NCBI GenBank assembly: GCA_934680015.1
Contig: CAKUSP010000001.1
Location: 62,001 to 126,000, forward strand
Direction: 5' to 3'
Length of the DNA stretch: 64,000 nt
Origin: an uncultured Bacteroidales bacterium
Lineage (GTDB): Bacteria > Bacteroidota > Bacteroidia > Bacteroidales > UBA932
Shown here in pieces: positions 63,849-64,000 of this stretch; positions within the stretch are counted from its first letter, which is position 1, and each line of letters opens with the position of its first letter. Made by a program: the position numbers and the translations under genes. Below the pieces are notes generated by a model, which made no database searches, was not told the origin of the DNA, and saw nothing but the letters and a program-made list of their open reading frames with translations.

Positions 63849-64000
63849 ATGGAACAGAAAAATCCGAAGTTCGATTATAGTGATATACACTGGAAAGAAA
63901 ACGGCAAATTAAAGCTCTGTATCGTTGTAGGTACACGCCCAGAGATAATTCGCCTAGCAGCAGTGATTACAAAATGCCGTCATTATTTTGACGTGATTCT
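63849..64000 (+). CDS. capG: UDP-GlcNAc 2-epimerase family protein (CapG/FnlC/WecB), 5' part only
   Basis: The first 50 codons are visible from the ATG at 63849; the gene runs off the window. The segment LKLCIVVGTRPEIIRLAAVI is the conserved N-terminus of non-hydrolysing UDP-sugar 2-epimerases. After capE and capF it should be the C2 epimerase that completes UDP-N-acetyl-L-fucosamine. WecB for UDP-ManNAc starts the same way, so context decides. Confidence 0.85.
   Translation, partial: MEQKNPKFDYSDIHWKENGKLKLCIVVGTRPEIIRLAAVITKCRHYFDVI

Overview
The window looks like a chromosomal segment of an anaerobic member of the order Bacteroidales. The evidence is paired SusC/SusD genes, many lipoproteins with Cys lipoboxes, FimB/Mfa-like fimbrillins with DUF5119 and DUF3575 partners, a UpxY/NusG-like antiterminator ahead of capsule genes, AT-rich spacers, and promoters of the Bacteroidetes type (TAnnTTTG at -7, sometimes TTTG 19-20 bp upstream). 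I cannot name the genus. I see no rRNA, tRNA, CRISPR array, IS element or phage.

Layout. 1-1162 (minus): lipid genes, a truncated lysophospholipid-type acyltransferase and a CDP-alcohol phosphatidyltransferase. 1578-4676 (plus): a transporter-kinase-etherase operon matching the murTKQ arrangement for N-acetylmuramic acid use. 4775-8254 (plus): uvrA and an exported nitroreductase. 8251-15914 (minus): a fimbrial locus (DUF3575 protein, DUF5119 anchor, a fimbrillin, two tandem fimbrillin-like proteins with lectin-like C-termini) next to a membrane-bound AraC regulator. 16131-23181: housekeeping and small-molecule genes (glnS, a YiiX-like hydrolase, an SGNH hydrolase, a hemerythrin/LuxR pair, an EamA exporter, a Na/Pi cotransporter).

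23467-55944 (plus): one 32-kb polysaccharide utilisation locus. It begins with an NAGPA-type phosphodiester glycosidase lipoprotein and a XylR-like LacI/AraC hybrid regulator. SusC, SusD, two surface lipoproteins with a shared C-terminal domain, a GH20 hexosaminidase, an unrecognised 736-aa exported protein, a DUF6259-like and a DUF4855 protein follow. Next come a sugar MFS transporter, nagA and nagB. Then comes the most unusual part: four Gfo/Idh/MocA oxidoreductases, all with export signals, interleaved with a signal-less ApbE-like flavin transferase and a tiny two-helix membrane protein. The locus ends with kdgK, eda, uxuA and an SDR mannonate oxidoreductase. The gene content points to a glycan carrying both an N-acetylhexosamine and a hexuronate, but no lyase or known uronidase is present. 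The exported oxidoreductase module may supply an unusual bond-breaking route; that is inference.

55957-57376: a DUF4143-type ATPase behind 32-bp tandem repeats, each holding a palindrome and a promoter box. 57383-64000 (plus): the start of a capsule or surface polysaccharide locus. It has a good promoter, a G9 tract in the leader, a UpxY-like antiterminator, rfbB, rfbA, a UDP-glucose-type dehydrogenase, and capE, capF and the start of capG for UDP-N-acetyl-L-fucosamine.
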